A stretch of 64,000 nt of DNA from Thalassobellus sp050294475 (GCA_050294475.1 JBNKOE010000014.1:62001-126000), one strand, 5' to 3'; shown: positions 17,652 to 27,695, numbered from the stretch's first letter. Notes: generated by a model from the sequence alone, not told the origin. Made by a program: numbers and translations.

Positions 17652-19607
17652 CTATTCTTCTGTAAAAATTAAAACACCACCATTTGGCAATAGATTAACA
17701 ATCAATTTTCCGTTTTTAGCGATGTTCTTTTTCTTAAATCCTGCGGTTCTATCTTTATTATCATAAATAATAGACACCTCTTGTTTACTAAGCATTGGTA
17801 AATCTAACTCAACACGTTTAGCTTCTTTTTCGCCATTTGTTACAGCTACAAACCATTTAGTTCCTTTTCGTCTAGCAATAGCGCAATAGTCTCCTGGTTC
17901 GCCACCAATATATTTGGTTTCATCCCACACAGTTGGCACTGTTTTAAGAAAGTCTAATACATAATCTGATTGCTCCTCTAAATTATTAGGTGTAACCCCA
18001 AAATGTTGCACGGGAGAAAAGTAAAGTACCGAGGTTGCTAATTCGAAGGCATCAGTTGTTCGTCTAATGTTTCCATTCACTTGGTCTTTACTAAACTTTT
18101 TATTGAAAAATACAGGCGCAAAATCCATAGCACCAATAGCATTCCTTGTAAAAGGTAAAATAGTACTGTAATAAGCCTGTGTATCGGCAGCACTTTGTCT
18201 GAATATTAAATTCTCTGAAGCTAAAACCGCCTCTGATGTTACATAATTAGGATACATTTTTTCCCAGCCTCTAGGAATAGTACACCCATGAAAGGTAATT
18301 GTTAAACCGTAATTATTAGCATCGGTTAAAATATCTTCATAAAGTTGCATCGTGATTTGCTTATCGCCTCCAAAAAAATCGACTTTAAGACCTTTCACTC
18401 CTATTTTTTGTAACCAAGCCATTTCTTGTTGTCTAGCTGGTGTATTGTTCATTTTATCTTGTGGTGTTTGTGGGGCATCATTCCAATAGCCATTAGAATT
18501 ATACCATAGCAACACACTAACACCCTTTGTAGCAGCATACTTTACTAAATCTGCCATACGCTCTTTTCCAATGGTTTTATCCCACCAATTATCAATAAGA
18601 ACATATTCAAAATTAAGCTTCGCAGCTAAATCGATAAATTTAATTTGATCATCATAATTAATACTTCCGTCTTGCCAAACAATCCAACTCCATGTGGCGC
18701 GTCCCATTTTATAGGTTTTGCTTGCAGGATACTTTTCATCAACCAAATCGAATGCAACAGTAGATTCTACAATTGGCTTTAGTGTATTTCCTAAAGTAAT
18801 AGTACGCCAAGGTGTTTTGGCTGGCATCGCTTGCGATGCATAATTTTCGCCTAATCCGTTATTTTCTCCAGACTGAGGGAATTCTAATGGATAAAGACCT
18901 TCTGAAGTGCCTTCGCCCAATCGAGAACCGGGATAATGACTATCGACACCAGTTTCTGAAATTAAAACCCAGCCTTTTTTACCTAATTTAAAAAGTGCTG
19001 GAAAGGTATAACCTACTCCATTTTGAGTTGGTGTTCCTAATAATTCATTAAAGGTATATTCTTCTTCATAAGATGGTTTGGTTTGCTCCCAACCTGTCAT
19101 TGGCAGTGCTTGCTGTGTTATAAATGTTGTTGCGTTATTTGGCAGATTAAAACCTGTAGCTTCACTAAATATTTTAACATGTGTTTTTCGTTCTTTTGTT
19201 GTTAAACCATACGAAAAAGCAACATCATTATTACTGACTCTAAACACCACAGATAAGGTATCTTTTGCTAGGTTTGTAAATTTACAAACAAGCTCATTAG
19301 CCTGATAATTTACATGACTCACTTTGGCTTTACTTAACGTATACTGAGTATTTATAGTTTTTGTTTCAGATGAAGCATAAACCAATTCTTTTGTAAAATC
19401 TCCTATTGAGGTTTGGAGTCCTAATGGAGATGGTTCTAAAAATATTTCGCTACCATATTGTATGCTATAAAATGGTTTTCCGTCAGTTAATTCTATTTTA
19501 ACGTCAATAATTCCATCTGGACTTTTTAGTAATAACTGTGACTGGGAAAAGTTTATTTGTGTAAAAAACAAAAAACTTATAATACTTCCTATAAAAAACT
19601 GATGCAT
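17652..19607 (-). CDS. Glycoside hydrolase family 97 protein, secreted
   Basis: About 651 residues from the ATG at 19607, chosen because it gives a clean signal peptide (MHQFFIGSIISFLFFTQINF then SQ). In-frame ATGs at 19625 and 19643 exist and would add 6 or 12 residues before it. Order: GH97 N-terminal beta-sandwich (LLLKSPDGIIDVKI), catalytic barrel with WSWIVWQDG, YVLIDNWWD, VSVLLWYNSNGYWND and KVDFFGGD, then a C-terminal domain. GH97 acts on alpha-glucosides or alpha-galactosides in the periplasm; the Asp of KVDFF sits where retaining members carry the nucleophile, but the substrate is not decided by sequence. It is not in a visible polysaccharide utilisation locus: no SusC/SusD neighbour. 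Confidence 0.88.
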   Translation of the reverse strand: MHQFFIGSIISFLFFTQINFSQSQLLLKSPDGIIDVKIELTDGKPFYSIQYGSEIFLEPSPLGLQTSIGDFTKELVYASSETKTINTQYTLSKAKVSHVNYQANELVCKFTNLAKDTLSVVFRVSNNDVAFSYGLTTKERKTHVKIFSEATGFNLPNNATTFITQQALPMTGWEQTKPSYEEEYTFNELLGTPTQNGVGYTFPALFKLGKKGWVLISETGVDSHYPGSRLGEGTSEGLYPLEFPQSGENNGLGENYASQAMPAKTPWRTITLGNTLKPIVESTVAFDLVDEKYPASKTYKMGRATWSWIVWQDGSINYDDQIKFIDLAAKLNFEYVLIDNWWDKTIGKERMADLVKYAATKGVSVLLWYNSNGYWNDAPQTPQDKMNNTPARQQEMAWLQKIGVKGLKVDFFGGDKQITMQLYEDILTDANNYGLTITFHGCTIPRGWEKMYPNYVTSEAVLASENLIFRQSAADTQAYYSTILPFTRNAIGAMDFAPVFFNKKFSKDQVNGNIRRTTDAFELATSVLYFSPVQHFGVTPNNLEEQSDYVLDFLKTVPTVWDETKYIGGEPGDYCAIARRKGTKWFVAVTNGEKEAKRVELDLPMLSKQEVSIIYDNKDRTAGFKKKNIAKNGKLIVNLLPNGGVLIFTEE

Positions 19608-19746
19608 GTATATCTCTATATTCATTAAGTGTCTAAGATACACTTTTTATTTTTAAAATCAAAAATAGAAAAACAGAATTATCAAATGCTTTAAGAATAA
19701 TACAGTAATCTAATATTTAATTTATATTTGTAGCACATTATTCTTT

Positions 19747-21063
19747 ATGATTCCTAAAATTAAAAAATTCTTTCTCTCTATTGAACAAGTTCCCACACTA
19801 CTCTATCTTGTAAAATGGGTGTTCATTTGTTTGTTTTTAGGTGCTGCCGCAGGTAGTGTATCGGCTTTCTTTCTTACAAGTTTAGAATGGGCAACAAATT
19901 ACAGAGAGTCTCATTTATGGATTATTTGGCTGTTACCAATAGGCGGTTTTATTATTGGTTTATCTTATCACTTATATGGCAATGAGGTTGTAAAAGGCAA
20001 TAACTTATTGCTTGAAGAATTTCATTCACCTAAAAAAATAATCCCTTTTAAAATGGCTCCTTTGGTGCTTTTTGGGACGATTGTAACACATTTATTTGGT
20101 GGATCTGCTGGTCGTGAAGGTACCGCAGTACAAATTGGTGGTGCCATTGCCGATCAGTTTACAAAAATTTTAAAGCTCTCTAAACGCGACAGACAGATTT
20201 TATTAATTGCTGGTATTAGTGCTGGTTTTGCTTCTGTTTTTGGAACACCTTTAGCTGGTGGCATTTTTGCTTTGGAGGTTTTAGTTTTAGGAAGAATTAG
20301 ACTTGATGCCATCATCCCTAGTTTTATGGCTGCTGTTTTTGCAAACTATTTTTGTGAAATTTGGAACGTATCACACACACATTATCATATTTCTGAGGTT
20401 GCCGAAATGAATCCTATAAATTTATTATGGGCTTTATTGGCTGGTATTATTTTTGGATTAGTTGCCATGTTGTTTTCTAAATCGACACATTTTTGGAGTA
20501 ACTTATTTAAAAAACATATTAAATATCCACCATTACGTCCTGTTATTGGAGGTGTTATATTAGCAATTACCATTTATTTTATGGGAACAACTAAATACAT
20601 TGGTTTAGGTATTCCTACCATTGTAGATGCTTTTGATGTAAACCTCAACTCCTATGACTTTTTGCTAAAAGTATTGTTAACCTCATTTACTCTAGGTGCT
20701 GGTTTTAAAGGAGGTGAAGTAACGCCTTTATTTTTTATAGGTGCAACATTAGGAAATGTATTAATTTGGTTTATTCCTTTACCAATGGGATTACTTGCAG
20801 GTATGGGCTTTGTTGCCGTTTTTGCAGGAGCAACCAATACCCCCATTGCATGTACTATAATGGGAATTGAATTATTTGGTATTGAAGCAGGCGTTTTTAT
20901 AGCTTTAGCTTGTAGTACGGCGTATTTGTTTTCTGGACATTCAGGCGTATATGCGTCTCAAATTATTGGGAGTCCGAAAAACAATTTTTACATACGAGAA
21001 AAAGGTTTACCGCTTTCTGATATTAAAAAGAGACGCGATAAACAGGACAAGCGCAAACTTTAA
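19747..21063 (+). CDS. CLC-family anion channel or antiporter, possibly fluoride type
   Basis: 438 residues with about ten hydrophobic helices. The selectivity and gating signatures are GREGTAVQIGG (about 120-130, with the gating Glu) and GFKGGEVTPLFFIGA (about 318-332). In place of the canonical GSGIP loop it has GNNLLLEE (about 85-92). The Asn-containing first loop and GREGT with GGEVTP are features I associate with the F-/H+ antiporter branch (CLC-F) rather than Cl-/H+ exchangers; this is recollection of the family and is not certain. It sits alone on the plus strand, convergent with the decayed serine-hydrolase gene one base beyond its stop. Confidence 0.85.
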   Translation: MIPKIKKFFLSIEQVPTLLYLVKWVFICLFLGAAAGSVSAFFLTSLEWATNYRESHLWIIWLLPIGGFIIGLSYHLYGNEVVKGNNLLLEEFHSPKKIIPFKMAPLVLFGTIVTHLFGGSAGREGTAVQIGGAIADQFTKILKLSKRDRQILLIAGISAGFASVFGTPLAGGIFALEVLVLGRIRLDAIIPSFMAAVFANYFCEIWNVSHTHYHISEVAEMNPINLLWALLAGIIFGLVAMLFSKSTHFWSNLFKKHIKYPPLRPVIGGVILAITIYFMGTTKYIGLGIPTIVDAFDVNLNSYDFLLKVLLTSFTLGAGFKGGEVTPLFFIGATLGNVLIWFIPLPMGLLAGMGFVAVFAGATNTPIACTIMGIELFGIEAGVFIALACSTAYLFSGHSGVYASQIIGSPKNNFYIREKGLPLSDIKKRRDKQDKRKL

Positions 21064-21064
21064 T

Positions 21065-21915
21065 CTAATCGTTTATAGCTTGATTTACCAAAACTCTAAA
21101 TTTACTAGCTGTATCGTCATTTACTTTTTGAATTTGCTTTAATAATACTGCTAAAACATCCTCTTTAGGGTCTGCAAAATACTGTGTATTAAAATAACCA
21201 CCCCATTCAAAAGTACCTTCTCTACTGTTACCACCTAAATCATGTTTTTTCTTATCAACTAAAGCAAAAGCTAAACCATGAGTCATTTCAATGCTTTCAG
21301 ACATATAAGGAATTTGATTAGTTAAAATAGTTTCCACAGTGATTCTACTTAAAAGTCTAACACCATTTAACTTGCCTTTATTTAAATACATTTATAAAAA
21401 CGTAGCGTAATCTTTTGCTGTACTTGTAAGTCCTGCTCCACCAGAAAAAAAACGTTTAGCACCTGTTTTAGGGTAATCTGTATCATAAAACGTTACAGGA
21501 TATTTTATCCATTCATTGACTTCTTTGGTTTGAACGGTTACCAACCTATCATATTTTGATTCTGGAAGATAAAATTGAGTGTCTTCCATTCCTAAAGGTT
21601 CAAAAATTCTAGTTCTTAAAAATTCATCGAAAGGCATTCCAGACATGATTTCAATAAAATATAATCTAATTGCATATCACTTTTTGAAGTATTATCTGCC
21701 ATTCCATGTCTAGTAATTAAAGCTACAGATCCAGAAATTTTATTTTCTAAAACAGCATGTGTTAACATAGAATCTACACGATCTAATCTTTCACCTGACA
21801 TTCCAACTGTATTAGCTGAAACTTCTGGAAGTACTTCGGATTGTAATGGTGGTGTTTGCTTAAAACAAGAGGTTAATACAAATGTGGTAAGGCAAGCTAA
21901 AACTAGTTTTTTCAT
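21065..21915 (-). pseudogene. Decayed serine hydrolase (class C beta-lactamase-like)
   Basis: Three pieces of one gene survive. The N-terminal piece (21915-21616) has a lipoprotein signal (MKKLVLACLTTFVLTSC) and MSGERLDRVDSMLTHAV. The middle piece (from about 21655, frame shifted) has IEIMSGMPFDEFLRTRIFEP. The C-terminal piece (21391-21065) has MYLNKGKLNGVRLLS. Middle and C-terminal pieces share a frame and are split by one TAA at 21394-21392, where relatives have Q in FLQMYLN; CAA to TAA explains it. The region with the SxxK and YxN catalytic motifs is missing between LDYI and IEIMSG, and about nine residues after TRHG are also absent. The gene is non-functional as a hydrolase. Confidence 0.85.
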
Positions 21916-21988
21916 GGGTTTAGTTGTTGGGTTAAATAATAGAAAAGTAAGTTACTTTTTTAATGATAATTAATAATCTTCAGTAAAT

Positions 21989-22026
21989 AAAAAATCTCTT
22001 TCTAAATAAATAAAAAGAGATTTTTC
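21989..22026. terminator. Terminator hairpin, copy 1 of a family of four
   Basis: AAAAATCTCTTT and AAAGAGATTTTT are exact 12-base arms around CTAAATAAATAA. It lies past the stop-side of the ExbB-like gene's opposite end and before the decayed gene's start, in a minus-strand pair, and can end the transcript of the upstream minus-strand gene 22060-22473. Loop and stem resemble the hairpins at 24445, 26775 and 33272. Confidence 0.65.
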
Positions 22027-22059
22027 AGATTGATTGAGAAAGAACCGACAGCTACTCTA

Positions 22060-22473
22060 TTAACTTTTTTGCATAGCCCTTAAAATAATAATACCAATTC
22101 TTGCAATAACAAAAGTAAAAAGTCCAAAAACAGCTGTTAATAAAGATACTTTAAGTCCACCCGCAAAAATAGCAGGATCTGCATCTCCCATAGCCTCTAA
22201 AGAATCAAATGCTGTAATTAAGCCTATTACAGAGCCTAAAAAACCTATGGCAAGACCTAAAAGACTACTATCTGTAGTTAATTGAATCATTTTTTTTGAA
22301 ATCTCATCATTCTTTTTGATACTTATACAACCTTTAATTAAAAAGAAAAGAGACAACAAAAAACAAATAAGAATAGGTGACATAAAAAATGGACCGCCTT
22401 CATTAAATCGATCTAAAAAAGGATTTGAAGCCACTAATAATTTTGGTAATACTAATAATGTTAATACATACAT
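22060..22473 (-). CDS. MotA/TolQ/ExbB-like proton channel protein
   Basis: 137 residues with three hydrophobic segments (about 1-16, 30-50, 72-96 and 104-132 with the last two closely spaced). LLGLAIGFLGSVIGLITAF and GGLKVSLLTAVFGLF match the TolQ/ExbB core helices, including the small-residue pattern of the pore. It is shorter than ExbB (about 220) and there is no ExbD/TolR or TonB gene beside it, so the partner must be elsewhere or it has an independent role. Cytoplasmic membrane. It is isolated between the decayed serine hydrolase and the divergent histidine kinase gene. Confidence 0.75.
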   Translation of the reverse strand: MYVLTLLVLPKLLVASNPFLDRFNEGGPFFMSPILICFLLSLFFLIKGCISIKKNDEISKKMIQLTTDSSLLGLAIGFLGSVIGLITAFDSLEAMGDADPAIFAGGLKVSLLTAVFGLFTFVIARIGIIILRAMQKS

Positions 22474-22664
22474 AACTGTTCGTTTTTTAATTAATATATC
22501 ACAAACTTACTCTAGATCGTTTTTTAAAATATTTAAATGCGATGGATAACCAAATAAGAACGAGATATTACAAATTGCAAAAACCCTTCTTAAATCAGTC
22601 ATACATCTACAAAACAAGAATTCTCTATAAAAATATACTATTATTGTAATATTATTTATCAAGT

Positions 22665-23720
22665 ATGTTGAAAAAGAACTTTATTTTAAAAAAACTAGGG
22701 CAGTTACTATTACATGCATTGTTTTGGTGTGTTGTATTGTTCTTCTTTACTTATTTCTTTGGAGCCGAAAGTCAAAATTATAGCGATACTCTATCTTTTT
22801 CATTGTTTTTAATGCCTATAACCATAGCCACCACTTACGTTTCTATTTATAAATTAATACCAGATTATCTTATTACAAAACGTTATTTTCTCTTTATAGT
22901 TTACAGTTTATATACACTCATTATTTCTGGCTACTTAATCATGTTATCTATTTTTTTTAGCCTGATTTATTTGGCTGGCTTTGAATATAACGATATGAAC
23001 CCTGCTACTAAAAACATCCTATTAATTACTACTGGCGTGTATTTAGTAACCATCATTGTAAGTGCTTTTAAATTACTGAAACTTAACTTAAAACATGTAG
23101 AACAAAAAAATAAACTAGAAAATAAAATATTAGAAACACAGCTTAAACTTAAAGAACAAGAATTGAATTATTTAAAGATGCAAATTCATCCGCATTTCTT
23201 GTTCAACACCCTAAATACCATGTATGGATTTGCTTTAAAGAAAGCCGATGAAGCTCCTGAAATGATTTTAAAACTTTCAAACTTATTAGATTATTTACTT
23301 TACAAAGTGGATAAACCCTTTGTGCTTTTAACAGACGATATCAATCATATTAAAGATTACATTGAATTAGAAAAAATGCGTTTTAATAACACATTAAATA
23401 TTAAACTTGTTACCAAAAATATTTTAGAACACGCAAAAGTAGCTCCCATGCTTTTATTACCATTTATTGAGAATAGTTTTAAGCATGGTATTATAAAAAA
23501 TGGTGCATTATCCATAAAAATTAATATATCCTGTAAAGATAAAAAGCTCTATTTTTATATAGAAAACACAAGTACGAACAACGATGTATCGATTAAAGGT
23601 ATTGGCTTAGAGAATATACAAAAGCGTTTAGATTTATTATATAAAGACAACTACACTTTAACCATTAATAATGACAATCATTTATTTAAAGTAAATTTAA
23701 TATTAAATATCATTGAATAA
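22665..23720 (+). CDS. LytS/YpdA-type sensor histidine kinase
   Basis: 351 residues. Four hydrophobic segments fill about 10-135 with very short loops, so the sensor is the membrane region itself. A coiled stretch (about 143-172) leads into the His_kinase domain: HPHFLFNTLNTMYG with H177 as the likely phosphorylated residue, and the ATPase part with LLPFIENSFKHG (about 264-275) and GIGLENIQKRL. It phosphorylates the response regulator encoded immediately downstream: its TAA stop is directly followed by the next start codon. The signal sensed is unknown. Confidence 0.93.
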   Translation: MLKKNFILKKLGQLLLHALFWCVVLFFFTYFFGAESQNYSDTLSFSLFLMPITIATTYVSIYKLIPDYLITKRYFLFIVYSLYTLIISGYLIMLSIFFSLIYLAGFEYNDMNPATKNILLITTGVYLVTIIVSAFKLLKLNLKHVEQKNKLENKILETQLKLKEQELNYLKMQIHPHFLFNTLNTMYGFALKKADEAPEMILKLSNLLDYLLYKVDKPFVLLTDDINHIKDYIELEKMRFNNTLNIKLVTKNILEHAKVAPMLLLPFIENSFKHGIIKNGALSIKINISCKDKKLYFYIENTSTNNDVSIKGIGLENIQKRLDLLYKDNYTLTINNDNHLFKVNLILNIIE

Positions 23721-24437
23721 TTGCAACAAAACAAGACCATATCATGCCTTATTGTAGATGATGAAGCTATAGCAAGAGATATTATTGAAACACATTTAAG
23801 CAAAATACCTAATATTAAAATTGTTGCTAAATGTAGTAACGCTATTGAAGCTTTTAATGCTATAAGAAATCATACTATCGACTTGGTTTTTCTAGACATA
23901 AACATGCCAGAAATAACAGGAATTTCATTTGCTAAATCTATAAATAAAGACATTAAAATTATTTTTACAACAGCCTATCGTGATTATGCTGTTGAAGGTT
24001 TTGAACTCCAAGCCGTTGATTATTTGCTAAAACCTATTTCCTTTGAGCGCCTACTTAAAGCTGTAAATAATTATTTCGATATTTATAGCACCACGAAAAA
24101 TGATACGATTAATGAAAGTAGTTATAACGATTTTATGTTTGTACGTTCTGACAGGCGTATGATAAAAATAAACTTTAATGAAATTATTTATATTGAGAGT
24201 TATAGTGATTATATAAAAATTCACTTAAGCAACCAAACAATTACTACAAGAGAAACCATAAGTGCTATTGAATCAAAACTACCTAAAGAACAGTTCATTA
24301 GAATACATCGGTCATATATTTTATCTATAGCTAATATCACTTCATTTACACACGAGGAAATTACTATTAATAAAAAATCACTCCCTATAAGTAGAAGTTA
24401 TAAAAAAGACGTTTTAAATATTTTAGAAAAATTTTAA
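23721..24437 (+). CDS. LytTR-family response regulator
   Basis: 238 residues. Receiver domain 1-125 with the acidic pair D13/D14, phosphorylation site D59 in FLDINMP, and the K of LLKP near 107; LytTR DNA-binding domain about 135-235 (YIESYSDYIKIHL, FIRIHRSYILS). The only in-frame start near the domain is TTG, directly abutting the kinase stop codon, which implies translational coupling. LytTR regulators bind paired imperfect repeats upstream of target genes; none is evident in the 190-base region upstream of the kinase gene. Targets are unknown. Confidence 0.93.
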   Translation: MQQNKTISCLIVDDEAIARDIIETHLSKIPNIKIVAKCSNAIEAFNAIRNHTIDLVFLDINMPEITGISFAKSINKDIKIIFTTAYRDYAVEGFELQAVDYLLKPISFERLLKAVNNYFDIYSTTKNDTINESSYNDFMFVRSDRRMIKINFNEIIYIESYSDYIKIHLSNQTITTRETISAIESKLPKEQFIRIHRSYILSIANITSFTHEEITINKKSLPISRSYKKDVLNILEKF

Positions 24438-24440
24438 ACA

Positions 24441-24476
24441 AAAAAAATCCCTTTCCAAATAAATGAAAAAGGATTT
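24441..24476. terminator. Terminator hairpin, copy 2 of the family
   Basis: AAATCC...TTTC (from 24445) pairs with GAAA..GGATTT (to 24476) with one mismatch; loop CAAATAAAT. It lies between the convergent response regulator and DPP-IV-like genes and probably serves both. Confidence 0.65.
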
Positions 24477-24503
24477 GCAATAATTTAATATTTGTAAAAA
24501 CAA

Positions 24504-26690
24504 TTATTTTGCTCCTGGAGGACAAAATTGCTTTAAATAGTTAGTATACAAAGTTTGTAAATGCTCGCTAGTACCTTCACCTTCTGAAATAGAGTGAGTT
24601 CTATTAGGATACGCCATAAATTGAAACTGCTTATTATACTTAACCAATTCATTAATTAACATTTCGGCATTATTATAATGTACATTATCATCGCCTGTAC
24701 CATGAATATATAACAGATTACCTTTTAAGTTTTTAGCATGTGTAATTGGCGATCCATCAATAAAATCTTGTAAATTTTCTTGTGGCAATCCCATATAACG
24801 TTCTTGATAAATATTATCGTAAGTCAATTGATTACCAACTGCTGCTATAGCAATACCTGTTTTGTAAATATCTGGGTATTGAAACAATAAATTTAATGTG
24901 GTAGAGCCTCCTCCACTCCATCCCCATACGGCAACTCGTGAGTCATCAATAAAATCCCATTTTAAAACTTCTTTTGCAGCCATGGCTTGGTCGGAAATAT
25001 TAATCTTTCCTATATTTCTATATATCGCTTTTCGCCACGCACTTCCTTTTGGTGCTGGTGTCCCCCTGTTGTCAATAGTCATGTAAATATAACCATCGTC
25101 TGCCATACTACCATTGTATAATCTATTCATTCCAACTCCGTAAGTATCTTCTACGTTTGCTCCCCAAGGCTCACCATATACCATAAAAACAACAGGATAT
25201 TTTTTAGTTGGATCAAAATTAGTTGGTTTCACCATCAATCCGTCCATTTCTGTACCATCGGCTATTTTAACTTTAAAAAATTCCACTGTTTTTTCAACCT
25301 GAGATTTTTCTATTTTACTTAAAATGCTTTCAGAAGCATCAATCGATTTATGATTTGGTAGCGTTACAAATCCATAAACTGGCTTTGTATGTGTATTATG
25401 AAACACATGAAAAGCATACGAACCTGTTGGCGATATAGAATACGCATTTGTACCCGATAATTCTGAAGGTGTAACTCTAACAGCGGTACCTTTACCATTT
25501 AACTTAGTTTTATACAAATATTTTTGAGTAGCATTATTGGGTGATGCATAAAAATAAACAAGATTCTCTTTCTCATTAACAGCTAACACTTCCATAACAT
25601 CATAATCACCTTTTGTAATAAGATTTTCTTTTCCTGTTACACCTATTCTATAAAGGTGTCTCCAACCATCTTTTTCACTATACCATAAAAACTCTTTGTT
25701 GTTATTAATCCAGTTAAATTTATGTCTGAATGTTAACGCATATGTGTTCTCCCATCTGTTAACAACATCTATCCATGAATTATTGCTTTCTATATAAACT
25801 TGATTAACTTCATCTGTAATTACATTATAGTTTAATATTTTACTTTCATTCTGTTTTCTATTTAATTGTTGTACAAATAAATTAGTCTCAGAATTCCATT
25901 CCATTCGTGGTAGATAATGCTGACTTGCATCTCCTGAAATATTAAGCCACTTATTTTCTTGATTTGATAATTGAATAACTCCAATTCTTGCTGGAGAAGG
26001 ATTTTGACCTGCTGTTGGATACTCTACAGGTATTATGCGCGAATACACTGAATCTGTAAAATTAATCATGCTATAGTCACGAATTTTTCGTGCATCAATT
26101 TGCCAAAAGGCAATACGCTCACTATCTGGACTCCATTGAAAACCATCACGACATGCAAACTCTTCTTCATAAGCCCAATCGAACGTACCATTAATTAATT
26201 TTCGATTTCCATCTGATGTAAGTTTAGTGATTTTTTGTGTAGATAAATCTTCAACATAAAGATTAAACTCACTTACATAAGCCACTTTTGTTGCGTCAGG
26301 CGAAAATTTAGCAAATCTAAGTGATGATTCTGGTAAACCAATTCCTACTTGCTGTAATGCTTTTGTTTTTAAATCTAATACCCAATAATCGCCTTCTGTA
26401 TTTAATCTCCAAACTTTATTAGTATTGGTATAAATTAAAATTTTTGAATGATCTTTAGAAAAATAAAATTCTGTTATATCTAATGGATTTCCACTTTCTG
26501 GCGTAAGCATTTTTGTAGTTACTAAAACATTTTTAGTATTACTTGGAAGTGTCGTTTGTATAATTTCGTTTTTTTCTGTTCTGTAATAAGAATTACCATC
26601 CTCAGCCCAATTAATTTTTTGAGAATAAATTAGGTTTACGAATACTAAAAAGACTACTGTAATAAAAGTGTTACGTTTAATAAAATTCAT
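24504..26690 (-). CDS. Dipeptidyl peptidase IV-like S9 serine peptidase, secreted
   Basis: 728 residues. Signal peptide about 1-23 (ends IYSQ). N-terminal beta-propeller (DPPIV_N, about 60-450) contains the double-Glu motif YEEEFACRDGF that binds the substrate N-terminus in DPP-IV enzymes. The alpha/beta-hydrolase domain has the triad S592 (GWSGGG), D667 (GTGDDNVH) and H699 (NRTHS). It should release X-Pro or X-Ala dipeptides from peptides in the periplasm or at the surface, serving protein-degradation nutrition. It is alone on the minus strand, flanked on both sides by terminator hairpins of the same family. Confidence 0.95.
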   Translation of the reverse strand: MNFIKRNTFITVVFLVFVNLIYSQKINWAEDGNSYYRTEKNEIIQTTLPSNTKNVLVTTKMLTPESGNPLDITEFYFSKDHSKILIYTNTNKVWRLNTEGDYWVLDLKTKALQQVGIGLPESSLRFAKFSPDATKVAYVSEFNLYVEDLSTQKITKLTSDGNRKLINGTFDWAYEEEFACRDGFQWSPDSERIAFWQIDARKIRDYSMINFTDSVYSRIIPVEYPTAGQNPSPARIGVIQLSNQENKWLNISGDASQHYLPRMEWNSETNLFVQQLNRKQNESKILNYNVITDEVNQVYIESNNSWIDVVNRWENTYALTFRHKFNWINNNKEFLWYSEKDGWRHLYRIGVTGKENLITKGDYDVMEVLAVNEKENLVYFYASPNNATQKYLYKTKLNGKGTAVRVTPSELSGTNAYSISPTGSYAFHVFHNTHTKPVYGFVTLPNHKSIDASESILSKIEKSQVEKTVEFFKVKIADGTEMDGLMVKPTNFDPTKKYPVVFMVYGEPWGANVEDTYGVGMNRLYNGSMADDGYIYMTIDNRGTPAPKGSAWRKAIYRNIGKINISDQAMAAKEVLKWDFIDDSRVAVWGWSGGGSTTLNLLFQYPDIYKTGIAIAAVGNQLTYDNIYQERYMGLPQENLQDFIDGSPITHAKNLKGNLLYIHGTGDDNVHYNNAEMLINELVKYNKQFQFMAYPNRTHSISEGEGTSEHLQTLYTNYLKQFCPPGAK

Positions 26691-26774
26691 ACGGAATGTT
26701 TTAGCTAAATTAATTAGTTACTTTATTTAAACACGAATTTAAGTTTTTTGATTAAAAAAGCGATATTCTTTAAC

Positions 26775-26806
26775 AAAAAATCCCTTTCCAAATAAATGAA
26801 AAGGGA
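26775..26806. terminator. Terminator hairpin, copy 3 of the family
   Basis: TCCCTTTC (26781-26788) pairs with GAAAAGGGA (26798-26806) with one bulged A; loop CAAATAAAT; A-run before the stem becomes a T-run on the minus strand. It lies after the MscS-like gene, whose stop is at 26868, in minus-strand direction. Confidence 0.65.
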
Positions 26807-26867
26807 CATATAGAGAGTTTTTTAGTTTACAAAAATAACCAACCAAATTTTTAACCCTAACTTAAAG

Positions 26868-27695
26868 TTAATCTTGTATTCTTACTTGACTCTCTACAAT
26901 ATCTGAAATAGGTACTACTAATTTACCTTCTGATGTTTTTAATGTTACTGATGTGCCATCAATAGAGTCAACCTTACCTTTAATATTTTTAAATTCTATA
27001 TTCTGACCAATTTCATATGTTTTTCTAGCATAAAATGCTTTTAATAACTCACCTACCATTTTTTGAGCTCCAAAACCAAAGGCTAGTGCAAATGCTAATA
27101 AAAACGCTGCCAATATCATGGTAATGTTACTTGTAATAATTTCGGTATCTACACCTGCTTGATTTAATGCTGTTATAGAAGTAAAAATTAGGATAATAAA
27201 AAACACAACTTGACTTATAATTTTTCCTCCAGACAAATCCATTGAATTGAAAAAAGATTTTAAACCTTTTTTAATAGTATTAGCCAGAATTAAACCAATT
27301 GTAAATATTACTAAGGCAGCAAATAATTGTGGTAAATATCCTAAAAGATTACTTATTTGCTCAGAAATCATGGTTAAATTCAAAATGTCTGACACCATAA
27401 TTATCAGCATAATATACAGGATCCATTTCACAAAATTTGAAATAATTTTAATAGTATCAAAGTTTAAGTTTTTGCCTTCAACTATTTCTATCTCATTTAA
27501 TTTATCATCTAATTTATTAGCTTTTGCTAGTTTTAAAGCTTTCTTAATAATACGAACAACTAATTTTGTTATTAACCAGCCAATAATTAATACTATTATT
27601 GCTCCTAAAATACTAGGAAACACCTTCGTTAATTCAAGCCACATAGCTTTTAAAGATTCCATGGCAATATCTTTGAATTCTGTTGCTTTTTCCAT
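26868..27695 (-). CDS. MscS-like mechanosensitive channel with repeated TM helix
   Basis: 275 residues. Helices at about 22-48, 80-103, 112-135 and 155-215; ILGAIIVLIIGWLITKLVV and LPQLFAALVIFTIGLILAN are repeats of the conserved TM helix found in the multi-helix MscS relatives. The pore-like helix (about 190-212, AAFLLAFALAFGFGAQ) is Ala/Gly rich, followed by a small beta domain (EIGQNIEFKNIKGKVDSID). Inner-membrane osmotic or solute channel. Last of a minus-strand run after the ECF sigma gene and the 57-residue protein, with a 45-base gap to that small gene, so envelope-stress control is possible. Confidence 0.85.
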   Translation of the reverse strand: MEKATEFKDIAMESLKAMWLELTKVFPSILGAIIVLIIGWLITKLVVRIIKKALKLAKANKLDDKLNEIEIVEGKNLNFDTIKIISNFVKWILYIMLIIMVSDILNLTMISEQISNLLGYLPQLFAALVIFTIGLILANTIKKGLKSFFNSMDLSGGKIISQVVFFIILIFTSITALNQAGVDTEIITSNITMILAAFLLAFALAFGFGAQKMVGELLKAFYARKTYEIGQNIEFKNIKGKVDSIDGTSVTLKTSEGKLVVPISDIVESQVRIQD

